Source: Tildeniella nuda ZEHNDER 1965/U140 (GTDB lineage: Bacteria > Cyanobacteriota > Cyanobacteriia > Leptolyngbyales > Leptolyngbyaceae). Taken from it: DNA of 49,853 bases. The notes under the pieces were generated by a model, which searched no databases, was not told the origin of the DNA, and saw only the letters and a program-made list of their open reading frames with translations. Location: contig JAHHIG010000029.1 in the NCBI GenBank assembly GCA_019358895.1, forward strand, positions 1 through 49,853, read 5' to 3'. The translations under genes were made by a program, and so were the position numbers. This document shows positions 7,212-16,346 of this stretch, in pieces. The number at the start of each line of letters is the position of its first letter. The stretch's first letter is position 1.

Positions 7212-8240
7212 ATGACTGCACCACCAAAACAGAAGACTGCCCTACCTTCAGCATTCATCATTCGGTTTGGTCGTTTCGTCTGGACGACACTCTGGCGCTT
7301 GATGATGTCTCGCTTAGCCCCGCGTGATGATTCTGGAGCCTACACTCGCCCCGCCAGTACGTTTAGAGGCACCGTAAGCGCAGAGGCAGGACAGCCATAT
7401 TTGCCTGCTGCACAGCGGTATCGCCTCTATGTTGGCTGGGGCTGTCCCTGGGCACATCGCACGCTTATGGTTCGCGCCCTGAAAGGGTTAGAAGCTGCTA
7501 TACCCATCACGATCGTTTCACCATCACCGGAAGCGGGCGGTTGGGTGCTCGATGAACCAGAGGCAGGCTGTCAGACGTTAGCTGATCTGTACCGCAAAGC
7601 GACACCGGGCTATTCTGGACGATCGACGGTGCCCGTGCTGTGGGATGACCAGACGCAGACGATCGTCAATAACGAAAGCGCCGACATTATCGTCATTTTG
7701 AACGCACAGTTCAATGACTTTGCTCAGCAGCCCGACCTCGACTTGTATCCAGAGCACCTGAAAGTAACCATTGACCAGTGGAACGAGACCATTTATCATG
7801 CCGTCAACAACGGTGTCTATCGCTGTGGCTTTGCCCAAACGCAAGCGGCGTATGAGGTTGCTTGCAACGAACTATTTACAGTACTTGACGAGCTTGATGC
7901 GGTCTTAAAAACCAAACGATACCTGTGTGGCAGTAGTTTGACGTTGGCAGACGTGCGACTCTTCACAACGCTCTATCGGTTCGATCTCGTCTATTACGGG
8001 CTTTTCAAGTGCAACCGCCGCCGCATTCAGGATTACCAGTCTTTGGGCGCATACCTGCAAGAGTTGTATCAACTGCCCGGTATAGCTGATACCTGTGACC
8101 TCGAAACGGTGAAGCGGGACTACTACGGCAATTTGTTCCCGCTCAATCCCGGTGCCATTATTCCTTCAGGTCCAGATCTGAGCTATCTCACAGCACCACC
8201 GCAGCGATCGCTGGTAACTCATGAGAAAGTTATACCTTAA
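7212..8240 (+). CDS. Glutathionyl-hydroquinone reductase (GST Xi class), copy 1
   Basis: A 342-residue glutathione S-transferase of the Xi/YqjG/ECM4 class, which removes glutathione from glutathionyl-hydroquinones. The thioredoxin-like domain carries the catalytic cysteine in GWGCPWAHRTL (C78 from ATG 7212). The substrate-site segment TVPVLWDDQTQTIVNNESAD and the helical domain with YLCGSSLTLADVRLFTTLYR are clear. Start ATG 7212 is preferred; an in-frame GTG at 7188 is possible. Compared with the paralogue at 37441 it has a divergent N-terminus with no N-terminal DGKW motif, so its substrate range may differ. It stands alone behind a repeat-filled spacer. Confidence 0.88.
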   Translation: MTAPPKQKTALPSAFIIRFGRFVWTTLWRLMMSRLAPRDDSGAYTRPASTFRGTVSAEAGQPYLPAAQRYRLYVGWGCPWAHRTLMVRALKGLEAAIPITIVSPSPEAGGWVLDEPEAGCQTLADLYRKATPGYSGRSTVPVLWDDQTQTIVNNESADIIVILNAQFNDFAQQPDLDLYPEHLKVTIDQWNETIYHAVNNGVYRCGFAQTQAAYEVACNELFTVLDELDAVLKTKRYLCGSSLTLADVRLFTTLYRFDLVYYGLFKCNRRRIQDYQSLGAYLQELYQLPGIADTCDLETVKRDYYGNLFPLNPGAIIPSGPDLSYLTAPPQRSLVTHEKVIP

Positions 8241-8355
8241 ATTGCTGCCTGTATCAGCGATCGGTTCATTCAAACTGCGATGACGATGTACAGATGACTG
8301 GAGTTTCGACTACCAGGGCAGGTTATCCTGGAAGTCTGCGTATTACTGGTTGCCT

Positions 8356-9954
8356 ATGCTTCCGCTCCGTCGATCGCTCCCGTCCCGGCTCTATGCTCGT
8401 GGGCTGACGTTCAAACAGTTTGCTAGAACGATCGCTTTGCTGCTGACGCTTTTACTGAGTTGGAGCATGGTTCCTGCTGTTGCTCTGGCGCGCACTGAGG
8501 TACCAGCAGTGAAGCCGTCGCAGTCGATTCAACCATATCTCGATCGGGTGATTCAACAAATCACAGAATTTCGTTTGGCGAACGGTATGAAATTCATTGT
8601 GCTGGAGCGGCATCAAGCACCAGTCGTCTCCTTTCTCACCTATGCGGATGTTGGCGGTGCAGATGAGCCAGAGGGCAAAACAGGAGTCGCGCACTTTCTA
8701 GAGCACCTGGCATTTAAGGGCACGACCCGCATTGGTACCACCGATTACAAAGCAGAAGCCCCACTGTTAGACAAGCTCGATCGGCTCTCGGAGCAGATCC
8801 AGGCAGCAACCGCACAGAAGCAGAAAGCAGAACTTGACAAGCTAAAGGCAGAATTTGCTCAGGTGGAAGCAGCGGCGGCAAAGCTAGTCAAGCAAAACGA
8901 ACTGGGGCGGATTGTGGAGCAAGCAGGTGGTGTCGGGCTAAATGCCAACACTTCAACCGATGCAACGCGCTATTTTTACAGTTTTCCGTCTAACAAGCTG
9001 GAACTGTGGATGTCGCTGGAATCGGAGCGTTTTCTGGAGCCTGTCTTCCGGGAGTTCTATAAAGAGAAAGACGTGATTTTGGAAGAGCGGCGACTCCGAA
9101 CCGATAATTCACCGATCGGTCAGATGGTGGAGGCGTTTTCAGATGTCGCCTTTAAAGTGCATCCCTATCGTCGTCCAGTCATTGGCTATAACCAGGATAT
9201 TCAGGGCTTAACTCGTAAAGATGTGCAGACGTTTTATGAAACGCATTATGCACCCAATAATTTGTCGATCGCCATTGTTGGCGACGTAAATCCAACTGAG
9301 GTCAAACGACTGGCACAGCTTTACTTTGGTCGGTTTAAGGCAAAACCTGCACCCCCGGAAGTTGTAGCCACTGAACCCGCTCAAGCCGAGCCACGATCAG
9401 TTACCCTGCGGCTAGAAACGCAGCCGTGGTACCTGGAAGGCTATCATCGTCCGGCAGTCAAGCATCCCGATGATGTGATTTACGACATGATTGCGAGCAT
9501 TCTCAGCAGTGGGCGCACCTCGCGGCTGTATAAGTCGTTGGTTGAAAAACAGCAGTTGGCGCTGAATGCGGCTGGTTACAGCGGTTTTCCGGGCAATAAG
9601 TTTCCTAATTTAATGTTGTTCTACGCGCTCACGGCTCCGGGACATACCGTTGATGAAGTGGCAACCGCTTTAGGCGCTGAAATCGATCGCTTGAAAACTA
9701 CACCTGTTTCGGCAACCGAACTCGATCGCGTAAAAACTCAGGCACGAGCAGGCTTGCTGCGATCGCTCGACTCGGATACGGGTATGGCACAAGCATTGTT
9801 GGAATACGAAATTAAAACCGGAAGCTGGCGCAATTTGTTTAAACAAATCGACCAAATTGCAGCCGTAACAACCCAGGATATTCAGCGCGTCGCGCAGGCA
9901 ACCTTTGTGCCCCAAAATCGCACGATCGGTAAATTGTTACCAAAAGCATCATGA
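8356..9954 (+). CDS. M16 family zinc metallopeptidase, catalytic subunit
   Basis: A 532-residue secreted pitrilysin-family peptidase. ATG 8356 opens a twin-basic N-terminus and a hydrophobic core (TIALLLTLLLSWSMVPAVALA), so it is exported or membrane-anchored. The inverted zinc motif HFLEH is present (H113, E116, H117), and a distal glutamate ligand is expected in the LESERFLEPVFREF / EKDVILEERR region. The C-terminal M16 domain follows. An Ala/Lys/Gln-rich insert (residues about 145-180, AATAQKQKAELDKLKAEFAQ) extends the usual loop after the zinc motif. Its partner subunit at 10698 lacks the zinc motif, as in bacterial M16B heterodimers. An in-frame TTG at 8350 is less likely as start. Confidence 0.9.
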   Translation: MLPLRRSLPSRLYARGLTFKQFARTIALLLTLLLSWSMVPAVALARTEVPAVKPSQSIQPYLDRVIQQITEFRLANGMKFIVLERHQAPVVSFLTYADVGGADEPEGKTGVAHFLEHLAFKGTTRIGTTDYKAEAPLLDKLDRLSEQIQAATAQKQKAELDKLKAEFAQVEAAAAKLVKQNELGRIVEQAGGVGLNANTSTDATRYFYSFPSNKLELWMSLESERFLEPVFREFYKEKDVILEERRLRTDNSPIGQMVEAFSDVAFKVHPYRRPVIGYNQDIQGLTRKDVQTFYETHYAPNNLSIAIVGDVNPTEVKRLAQLYFGRFKAKPAPPEVVATEPAQAEPRSVTLRLETQPWYLEGYHRPAVKHPDDVIYDMIASILSSGRTSRLYKSLVEKQQLALNAAGYSGFPGNKFPNLMLFYALTAPGHTVDEVATALGAEIDRLKTTPVSATELDRVKTQARAGLLRSLDSDTGMAQALLEYEIKTGSWRNLFKQIDQIAAVTTQDIQRVAQATFVPQNRTIGKLLPKAS

Positions 9955-10068
9955 AGTCAATCAATTGATCATCCCTTCCACAGCTTGGTAGAGAAAGACA
10001 CTAATGCAATTCGCTTTGTGCATTAACGCTAAAGCTCTTCCAGGAAACAAAGTCGAGATTCAAAACTT

Positions 10069-10653
10069 ATGACACTCACTTCTGTAGTCAAAACGTTAAA
10101 TGTTCTTTCTTTAGAAGACTGGATGCAGAATCCTCCTCAAGGGAAAGAATGGGTTGATGACAAATTGGTTGATAAGCATCCTCTTGTGTGGATAGATAAC
10201 CAGGGGAGCGAACAGAATGGTATGACTTTAGAACACAGTCGTATTCAAGCCAATCTGTCATTTTATTGGCGAAGTTACCGAGATTCTAGTGGTCAGGGCG
10301 GTGAGATTTATACAGATGTTCCGTGCCGTACCACGAAACAGGGTCGCTCTCCGGATGTTGCCTATCTCACGCCAGCGTTAGCCAATCAATATGGTGCTGC
10401 TAATGTTCTCCCTCAAAGCTTTCCGTTGAGCGCTGAAATAATCTCGCCAACTGACTTTGCTGACGATGTGATTGCGAAAGCATACGAGTATTTGCAGTCT
10501 GGTGGTGAAGAGGTCTGGCTAATTTTTCCGGCAAATCGATGGGTAATCGTTCTTACTCAATTCACTCGACAAATCTTTGTCTCAGGTGAAATCGTAACAA
10601 CGCAAACTGCTCTCTCTGGTTTTAGCATAGCCGTTGATGATGTGTTCGCTTAA
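10069..10653 (+). CDS. Uma2 family (DUF820) protein, inserted between M16 genes
   Basis: A 194-residue Uma2 protein. Core residues are visible as H56 (LEHSRIQANL), D96 (SPDVAYLTP), E123 (SAEIISPTDF) and K137, followed by EEVWLIFP in place of the usual EYWIVDP. ATG 10069 lacks a strong ribosome binding site. It sits between the two M16 peptidase genes, 114 bp after the first and 44 bp before the second, and its DNA is visibly more AT-rich than both. This suggests a later arrival that split an operon while leaving both neighbours whole. Function of the family is unknown. Confidence 0.85.
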   Translation: MTLTSVVKTLNVLSLEDWMQNPPQGKEWVDDKLVDKHPLVWIDNQGSEQNGMTLEHSRIQANLSFYWRSYRDSSGQGGEIYTDVPCRTTKQGRSPDVAYLTPALANQYGAANVLPQSFPLSAEIISPTDFADDVIAKAYEYLQSGGEEVWLIFPANRWVIVLTQFTRQIFVSGEIVTTQTALSGFSIAVDDVFA

Positions 10654-10697
10654 AACTAAAACACTGAGCGTTAGTGGTTGAAGTGAAAAAACTATCT

Positions 10698-12194
10698 ATG
10701 AAAGCAAAGATTATGAAAGCAGAGAAGCGTCAGCAAATTGTTAAGCTATTTACTCTCATTTTTTGCTTTTTGGTGATTCCTATTTTGCTCTTAGTTTTGG
10801 CGCTGCGCCCAGCGGCAGCAGAAACGCCGAAACACTATACAGACTTGACGTTTTCGTCACCACCAGCAATCAAACTGCCGGACTACACGCGGTTTAAATT
10901 GGCGAATGGCATGGTAGTTTATCTAGTCGAAGATCACGAACTGCCGTTGATTAACGGGACTGCCATTATTCGCACGGGCGATCGCTTGGAGCCGTCGGAG
11001 AAAGTGGGTTTAGCAGAACTGGTCGGTACGGTGATGCGATCGGGTGGTACGCAGCGACGCACAGCCGATGCGATCAACGAATTTCTAGAGCAGAGAGCCG
11101 CATCGGTAGAAGCCGCGATCGACGAAGATGCTGGTAACGCGGGGTTCAATACGCTGACAGAAGATCTGCCAGAGGTCTTTAGCCTGTTTGCAGAAACCTT
11201 GCGGCAGCCTGCGTTTCCGATCGATAAGCTCAACCTGGCAAAAACACAGCAGCGGGGCGGCATTGCTCGTCGAAATGACGAACCAGACTCGATCGCCGAT
11301 CGTGAGTTTCGCAAGCTGGTGTATGGCGACAGCAGCCCCTACGCCCGTTTTGTCGAGTACGCCACACTTACCAATATTTCTCGTGACGATTTAGTGAGTT
11401 TTCACCAACAGTACTTCTATCCCAACAACATTCTGTTGGGCATTGTTGGTGACTTTGACACCAAGGCAATGCGTCAACGGGTGGAAACCACATTTGCTGA
11501 CTGGAAGCCTTCGGAGGCAAAACCCGCAGCGTTGCCAGCAGTCACTCAAGCAAAGCAAGGCGGTATCTTTTTTGTCAATCAGCCCCAACTGACGCAGAGC
11601 AACGTGCAGATTGGGCACTTGGGCGGACAGGTGAATAGTCCAGACTATCCAGCGCTATCGGTGATGAATGAAGTGCTGAATGGGTTTGGCGGACGGCTGT
11701 TTAACGAGGTGCGATCGCGCCAGGGCTTGGCGTACTCGGTCTATGCGTATTGGGGTTCACAGTACGACTATCCAGGGCTGTTTGTAGCAGGCGGACAGAC
11801 GCGATCGGAGGCAACAGTCCCCTTCATCAAAAGTGTGCGGACAGAGATTGAAAAAATCCGTGCCGCTCCCATTGCCACCGCAGAACTTGCCTTTGCCAAA
11901 GACTCAGTACTTAATTCCTTTATTTTCAACTTTCAGCAGCCCAGCCAAACGCTGTCTCGTCTCTTGCGCTACGAATACTTTGGCTATCCTGACGACTTTA
12001 TCTTTCGCTACCAAAAGGGTGTGGCTGCAACCACGATCGCCGATGTGCAGCGCGTTGCCAAAACCTATTTAAAGCCCGAAAACATTGTGACGCTAGTCGT
12101 CGGTAATCAAGCGACCATCAAGCCACCGCTGAATACGTTAGGACAGGCTGTCACCGCTGTTGATATCACTATTCCAGGATCAAGTAAAAGTTAG
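10698..12194 (+). CDS. M16 family peptidase-like protein, non-catalytic subunit
   Basis: A 498-residue partner of the M16 peptidase at 8356. The N-terminus has a signal anchor (IVKLFTLIFCFLVIPILLLVLALRPAAA). At the place of the zinc motif it reads VGLAELVGTVMRSGGT, so HxxEH is missing and it cannot bind zinc. The C-terminal domain retains GGRLFNEVRSRQGLAYSVYA, containing the R...Y pair that the non-catalytic subunit contributes to substrate binding in M16B heterodimers. Start ATG 10698 is preferred; GTG 10674 is in frame. Inference: the two products form one extracytoplasmic heterodimeric protease, with the genes now separated by a Uma2 gene. Confidence 0.88.
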   Translation: MKAKIMKAEKRQQIVKLFTLIFCFLVIPILLLVLALRPAAAETPKHYTDLTFSSPPAIKLPDYTRFKLANGMVVYLVEDHELPLINGTAIIRTGDRLEPSEKVGLAELVGTVMRSGGTQRRTADAINEFLEQRAASVEAAIDEDAGNAGFNTLTEDLPEVFSLFAETLRQPAFPIDKLNLAKTQQRGGIARRNDEPDSIADREFRKLVYGDSSPYARFVEYATLTNISRDDLVSFHQQYFYPNNILLGIVGDFDTKAMRQRVETTFADWKPSEAKPAALPAVTQAKQGGIFFVNQPQLTQSNVQIGHLGGQVNSPDYPALSVMNEVLNGFGGRLFNEVRSRQGLAYSVYAYWGSQYDYPGLFVAGGQTRSEATVPFIKSVRTEIEKIRAAPIATAELAFAKDSVLNSFIFNFQQPSQTLSRLLRYEYFGYPDDFIFRYQKGVAATTIADVQRVAKTYLKPENIVTLVVGNQATIKPPLNTLGQAVTAVDITIPGSSKS

Positions 12195-12412
12195 GGGACT
12201 GCTCTGTGTAACGCTTTAACGGGTTTTAGCCTTGCCAGGGCGATCGTGGTTCTCACGGCACTGCAAAAGTTTTAACTTGCAAAGCCTTAACTTTAGACAA
12301 GCAGATGTGCAATGATAACGGCGAGGACTTAAAAGGCAACAGTGTCCCCTAGACACTCACAAACATTTCAGGCTTGAAAATTTCACGTTCGAGTCTTATC
12401 CCTCAGAGAACG

Positions 12413-12841
12413 ATGTTTAGAAAAAACACCCCACCGCCATCAAAAGTACTACCAACCTACATTGCGCCCAACAGTGAATTTCAGGGAACGCTCCACGTAG
12501 AAGGTGATCTGCTTGTGGAAGGTATCATTCACGGCACCGTTGAGGTGAGGGGCGATATGCAAATTTCTGAAAATGGGCTCATCGAAGGACCCGAAGTACG
12601 AGCCAGAAACTTGACCGTCCACGGAGTCCTCAAAGCGCGAGTCATGGTCGAAGGGAAGCTCACCCTCAGTCGTACTGCTCGTTTAGAAGGCGATGTGAAT
12701 GCCAGCGCACTCAGCGTTGAAGAAGGCGCATTCTACGTTGGTTACATCGAAACGGGTGAAACCAAAGCCTTGCCCAGTGTGAGAACGCGACCAGAACTGG
12801 CAGGCAGCGGTGATGCCTATACTGGCGGTCTCGGTAGCTAA
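12413..12841 (+). CDS. Bactofilin (polymer-forming cytoskeletal protein)
   Basis: A 142-residue bactofilin, a small protein that self-assembles into nucleotide-free filaments, often at the membrane, and takes part in cell shape or envelope organisation. The core (residues about 20-110) is a right-handed beta-helix pattern of short glycine turns: GTLHVEGDLLVEGIIHGTVE, VRGDMQISENG, HGVLKARVMVEGKLTLSRTA. It has the proline-rich N-terminus typical of the family and a short Gly/Ala tail. ATG 12413 has gaga shortly upstream; the open frame extends to a TTG at 12374 but adds nothing recognisable. It is a single gene between the M16 pair and a PEP-synthase fusion. Confidence 0.88.
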   Translation: MFRKNTPPPSKVLPTYIAPNSEFQGTLHVEGDLLVEGIIHGTVEVRGDMQISENGLIEGPEVRARNLTVHGVLKARVMVEGKLTLSRTARLEGDVNASALSVEEGAFYVGYIETGETKALPSVRTRPELAGSGDAYTGGLGS

Positions 12842-12896
12842 CTAGCTCCCTGACTTCTTCCTTCAATCATGATTGGATTGCCTCAAGAAGCGATAC

Positions 12897-12961
12897 AGAT
12901 CCCCGACTTCTTTTTTCAGCCCTGATTGATTGCCTGAACCTGATGCAGAAGTCGGGGATCT
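12897..12961. repeat. Inverted repeat (agatccccgacttct arms)
   Basis: A 15-bp arm agatccccgacttct (12897-12911) and its exact inverse agaagtcggggatct (12947-12961) separated by 35 bases. This sequence is a common dispersed palindrome in cyanobacterial intergenic DNA. It ends ten bases before the next gene start, so it may also shape that gene's leader. Confidence 0.8.
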
Positions 12962-12970
12962 CATTGACGT

Positions 12971-15900
12971 ATGACACTAACGCAAGTTTGGGGTGCGCTG
13001 TTACTTTTCATCGTCTGTCCACTGTTGGGCGGGCTACCCCTCATCGCCTGGATCACCTATGCCCTGACACAACGATCGCTAGCAACGCTGGGCACTGGCA
13101 ACATCAGCGTTTCAGCGGCTTTTTATCACGGTGGACGAGTTGTAGGCATTCTGGCTGTCTTGTCAGAAGCGTTAAAGGGCATTGCAGCGGTTTTGCTGGC
13201 GCGATCGTTTTTTCCATCTGATCCGGTTTGGGAGCTGGTGGCACTAATAGCACTGGTTGTCGGACGCTACTGGTTTGGCAAGGGCGCAGGGACAACCAAC
13301 GTCGTGTGGGGCTACGTCGTGCATGACCCGATCGCGGCTGGCTTTGTCTTCCTCATCAGCGGCATCAGTTTTACGATTCTGCGCGAACGGCGACAGGGAC
13401 GACTCAGCGTTCTCGTGATCTTTCCGCTCATGACAGCGCTACGCCATCCATTAGACCAGGAACTGATTGGAGCGGCGATTATCCTTTCAGTCGTGCTGGG
13501 CTGGATTTATACCAAGCTTCCCGATGACCTGGATCTGCCTTCAACATCGGCGCAAGCGGATACTCAGTCAACGTTCAAATTTTTTCGGCGCGATCGTGCC
13601 ATTCGTTCGTTGAGTGATCCATTGGATGCCCGCAAGGTGGGGCAAAAAGCCGCGACACTCGCACGGTTGAAGCGATCGGGCTATCCCGTGCCAATGGGCT
13701 GGGTGCTTAGTCCAGGTGATGACCCAGAGCCGTTAGTAGAGTTGCTCAAGCCGACACCCAAAGCGCCGCTCATCGTGCGATCGTCGGCTGTAGGCGAAGA
13801 TTCCGAAACAGCATCAGCAGCAGGGCAATACGAATCCATTTCGAGCATCATTCGCCGCGAACAATTGTTGCCTGCCATTTCTCGCTGCTTTGCCTCGTAT
13901 AACGAATCCGGTGCGGTGCAGTATCGACGCGATCGCACTCTGCCTGATGCCGCGATGTCAGTCTTGATTCAACAACAAGTACGGGGAGTCTTCTCTGGTG
14001 TTGCTTTTAGCCGCGATCCAGTCACGAGGCAAGGTGATACGGTAGCGATCGAAGCTCTACCGGGCAGTGCCTCTCAGGTTGTGTCTGGTCAGGTAACGCC
14101 TGAAAGTTATCAGGTGATCGTGCCTGCGATCGATGTTCAGCCCACGACAGGCTCGGCTAAAGCCGATTGGGTGTTGCTGGACGATCACACCTTCACGGTT
14201 AACGGCATCGGCACCGTGCCATTGCGTCTCATTCAACAGGTCGCGTTTCTGACCAGACACCTGGAAGCGCAGCACCAGGGCATTCCCCAGGATATTGAGT
14301 GGAGCTACGACGGTCAGCAGCTTTGGCTTTTGCAAGCGCGACCCATCACCACGCTGCTACCCATCTGGACGCGCAAAATTGCGGCTGAAGTGATTCCTGG
14401 GTTGATTCATCCCCTCACCTGGTCGATTAACCGTCCGTTGACCTGTGGCGTTTGGGGCGATCTCTTCACCCTCGTTCTGCGCGATCGTGCTCGTGGGCTG
14501 GACTTCAACGAAACCGCTACCTTGCATTACTCCCACGCCTACTTCAATGCGTCATTGTTGGGACAGTTGTTTCGGCGGATGGGCTTGCCACCCGAAAGCC
14601 TGGAGTTTTTGACGCGAGGCGCAAGGTTTAGCAAACCACCCCTGCAAGCTACCCTGCGGAACGTACCAGGACTCTTGCGCTTAGCTAGTCGAGAATGGCG
14701 GCTAGAAAAGGACTTCCGGCACGATCATCGTCGTCACTTTGCACCCGCACTGGCAGAGTTTTCCCAACAGCCAGCCTCTGACCTTTCTCCGGTAGCGATT
14801 TTAAAGCGGATCGATCGCCTCCTCAACCTGCTGCAAACCGCCACGTACTACAGCATTCTGGCTCCTCTTAGTGCAGCGTTGCGGAAAGCTATTTTTAAGG
14901 TCAAGGATGAGCAGTTGGACAATAGCGACACGCCAGAAATTGCAGCATTGCGATCGCTTCAGGAATTGGCACAAGCGGCGAGAGAAGTCTTAGAGAGGGA
15001 GTCGGGAGTCAACGTTTCTAGCTCCACAAGCGAAGCAGGAGATGGAAGCGTTGAAAGGAATCGGGAATCGGGAGAGGCGGCGGAAGTAGGGGAGGCAGGG
15101 GAAGCGGCGGAAGCAAGAAGAAGACAAAATGTTTCCACTCCCCACTCCCCACTCCCCACTCCCCTTACGCTGCTGGCTCAAACCTTTGAGGGACAAACAA
15201 TCCTGGCGCAGTTTGATGCACTGATGGAGCAATACGGCTACTTAAGTGAAGTGGGAACTGATATTGCCGTGCCAACGTGGCGGGAAGATCCGCAGCCTGT
15301 GCGATCGCTGTTTGTCCAGTTTTGTGAGCATCCACCTGCGATCGCGTCCCCAATCGATCGTCAAAGTGGCAACGTCAAACGGGTACAGCGTCGTCTGGCG
15401 CTTAAAGGTCGAGTGACGGAGGTATACAGCCGCTTGCTGGCAGAACTGCGCTGGAGCTTTGTGGCGCTAGAACAGAACTGGTTGGAGTCAGAAAAATTGG
15501 TAGCTACAGGCGATATTTTTTTCCTGGAACTGGTGGAAATTCGGCGTTTGGTGGAGAGGGGAGAAGAGACACACGTTCGGGCACTGGTGGAGCAGCGACG
15601 ATCGCAACTGGAAGCCGATCGCGCACTCGAAATAGTGCCGTTTTTGGTCTATGGGAATGATCCACCCACACCAATAATGAGTGTTCACAACTGGCAGTCA
15701 TCGCAGCAGCTACGGGGCATTGGCGCGAGTCCGGGACAGGCTGAGGGCATTGTTAAAGTGGTGAGGAGTTTAACCGCATTGCCAGAGATCGATCGCGACA
15801 CCATTCTCGTTGTGCCATATACAGATTCTGGTTGGGCACCACTGCTTGCCAGAGCGGGAGGGCTGATTGCAGAGGTCGGGGGAAGGCTATCGCATGGCGC

Positions 15901-16021
15901 GATCGTGGCTCGTGAGTACCGCATCCCGGCTGTGATGGATATTCACAACGCGACTCAATTGCTCCAAGACGGTCAGCGCGTCCGCATCGATGGTCAACAG
16001 GGCACCGTAGAAATTGTGTAA
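12971..16021 (+). CDS. PlsY-like membrane domain fused to PEP/pyruvate-binding and PEP-mobile domains
   Basis: A 1016-residue fusion. Residues 1-190 are a multi-span membrane domain resembling glycerol-3-phosphate acyltransferase PlsY: LGTGNISVSAAFYHGG and VLSEALKGIAAVLLAR correspond to the GSGNxGxTN...GG...DxLKG pattern. Residues about 205-460 are a PEP-synthase/PPDK ATP-grasp domain (RKVGQKAATLARLKRSGYPV, IVRSSAVGEDSETASAAGQ, GVFSGVAFSRDPVT, IEWSYDGQQLWLLQARPITT). The C-terminus is the PEP-utilising mobile domain with the phosphocarrier histidine H975 (GGRLSHGAIVAREYRIPAVM). The usual PEP/pyruvate TIM barrel is absent. Residues about 676-732 are low-complexity text encoded by interspersed repeats. 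Substrate unknown; a phosphotransfer role linked to lipid or membrane is inference. Confidence 0.85.
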   Translation: MTLTQVWGALLLFIVCPLLGGLPLIAWITYALTQRSLATLGTGNISVSAAFYHGGRVVGILAVLSEALKGIAAVLLARSFFPSDPVWELVALIALVVGRYWFGKGAGTTNVVWGYVVHDPIAAGFVFLISGISFTILRERRQGRLSVLVIFPLMTALRHPLDQELIGAAIILSVVLGWIYTKLPDDLDLPSTSAQADTQSTFKFFRRDRAIRSLSDPLDARKVGQKAATLARLKRSGYPVPMGWVLSPGDDPEPLVELLKPTPKAPLIVRSSAVGEDSETASAAGQYESISSIIRREQLLPAISRCFASYNESGAVQYRRDRTLPDAAMSVLIQQQVRGVFSGVAFSRDPVTRQGDTVAIEALPGSASQVVSGQVTPESYQVIVPAIDVQPTTGSAKADWVLLDDHTFTVNGIGTVPLRLIQQVAFLTRHLEAQHQGIPQDIEWSYDGQQLWLLQARPITTLLPIWTRKIAAEVIPGLIHPLTWSINRPLTCGVWGDLFTLVLRDRARGLDFNETATLHYSHAYFNASLLGQLFRRMGLPPESLEFLTRGARFSKPPLQATLRNVPGLLRLASREWRLEKDFRHDHRRHFAPALAEFSQQPASDLSPVAILKRIDRLLNLLQTATYYSILAPLSAALRKAIFKVKDEQLDNSDTPEIAALRSLQELAQAAREVLERESGVNVSSSTSEAGDGSVERNRESGEAAEVGEAGEAAEARRRQNVSTPHSPLPTPLTLLAQTFEGQTILAQFDALMEQYGYLSEVGTDIAVPTWREDPQPVRSLFVQFCEHPPAIASPIDRQSGNVKRVQRRLALKGRVTEVYSRLLAELRWSFVALEQNWLESEKLVATGDIFFLELVEIRRLVERGEETHVRALVEQRRSQLEADRALEIVPFLVYGNDPPTPIMSVHNWQSSQQLRGIGASPGQAEGIVKVVRSLTALPEIDRDTILVVPYTDSGWAPLLARAGGLIAEVGGRLSHGAIVAREYRIPAVMDIHNATQLLQDGQRVRIDGQQGTVEIV
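15136..15164 (+). repeat. Heptamer array (ACTCCCC) inside a coding region
   Basis: Four cactccc units lie in frame within the PlsY/PEP fusion gene and are translated as part of TPHSPLPTPL. The upstream 130 bases (from about 15000) are also repeat-like (gagtcggga, gaggcggcgga), giving a Glu/Ala/Gly/Ser-rich linker. Confidence 0.85.
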
Positions 16022-16103
16022 TTGAGGTTGCAACGTTTAGCTTTCAATACTTCTATGTTTCTCATAACGATTACCAGAAACAAGGGATGTTGCTGAACTC
16101 TCT

Positions 16104-16346
16104 CTACTCTACTTTGTCCGTCACGCCTTCAAGGTAGCCGATTACGCCTTTGCCCCACGGAGTTTCTTCGGCAAGATGTTCACCCACTTTGAGTAGACCT
16201 TTTTTGACCCCGTTCCACTGTCGTTGCAGGTTCAGAAAGCTTTGCCAGCGTTGAGGCTGCGATCGCTTGATTTCTTGAAACTCGATATCGACGATCGCCG
16301 GAATTTGTGCCTCTGTCGCTTGAGGATATTTGTGCTGTAAATCAGC
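16104..16346 (-). pseudogene. C-terminal fragment of a cyanobacterial pentapeptide/effector-type protein
   Basis: On the minus strand an open stretch of 80 codons reads ADLQHKYPQATEAQIPAIVD, IEFQEIKRSQPQRWQSFLN, LQRQWNGVKKGLLKVGEHLA, then TPWGKGVIGYLEGVTDKVE and TAG 16104-16106. This is the segment I recognise from the end of many cyanobacterial pentapeptide-repeat proteins. There is no start codon: upstream the DNA becomes the DUF433 gene in another frame. It is therefore a 5'-truncated remnant joined to the DUF433 gene, whose out-of-frame tail reads through it. Confidence 0.65.
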
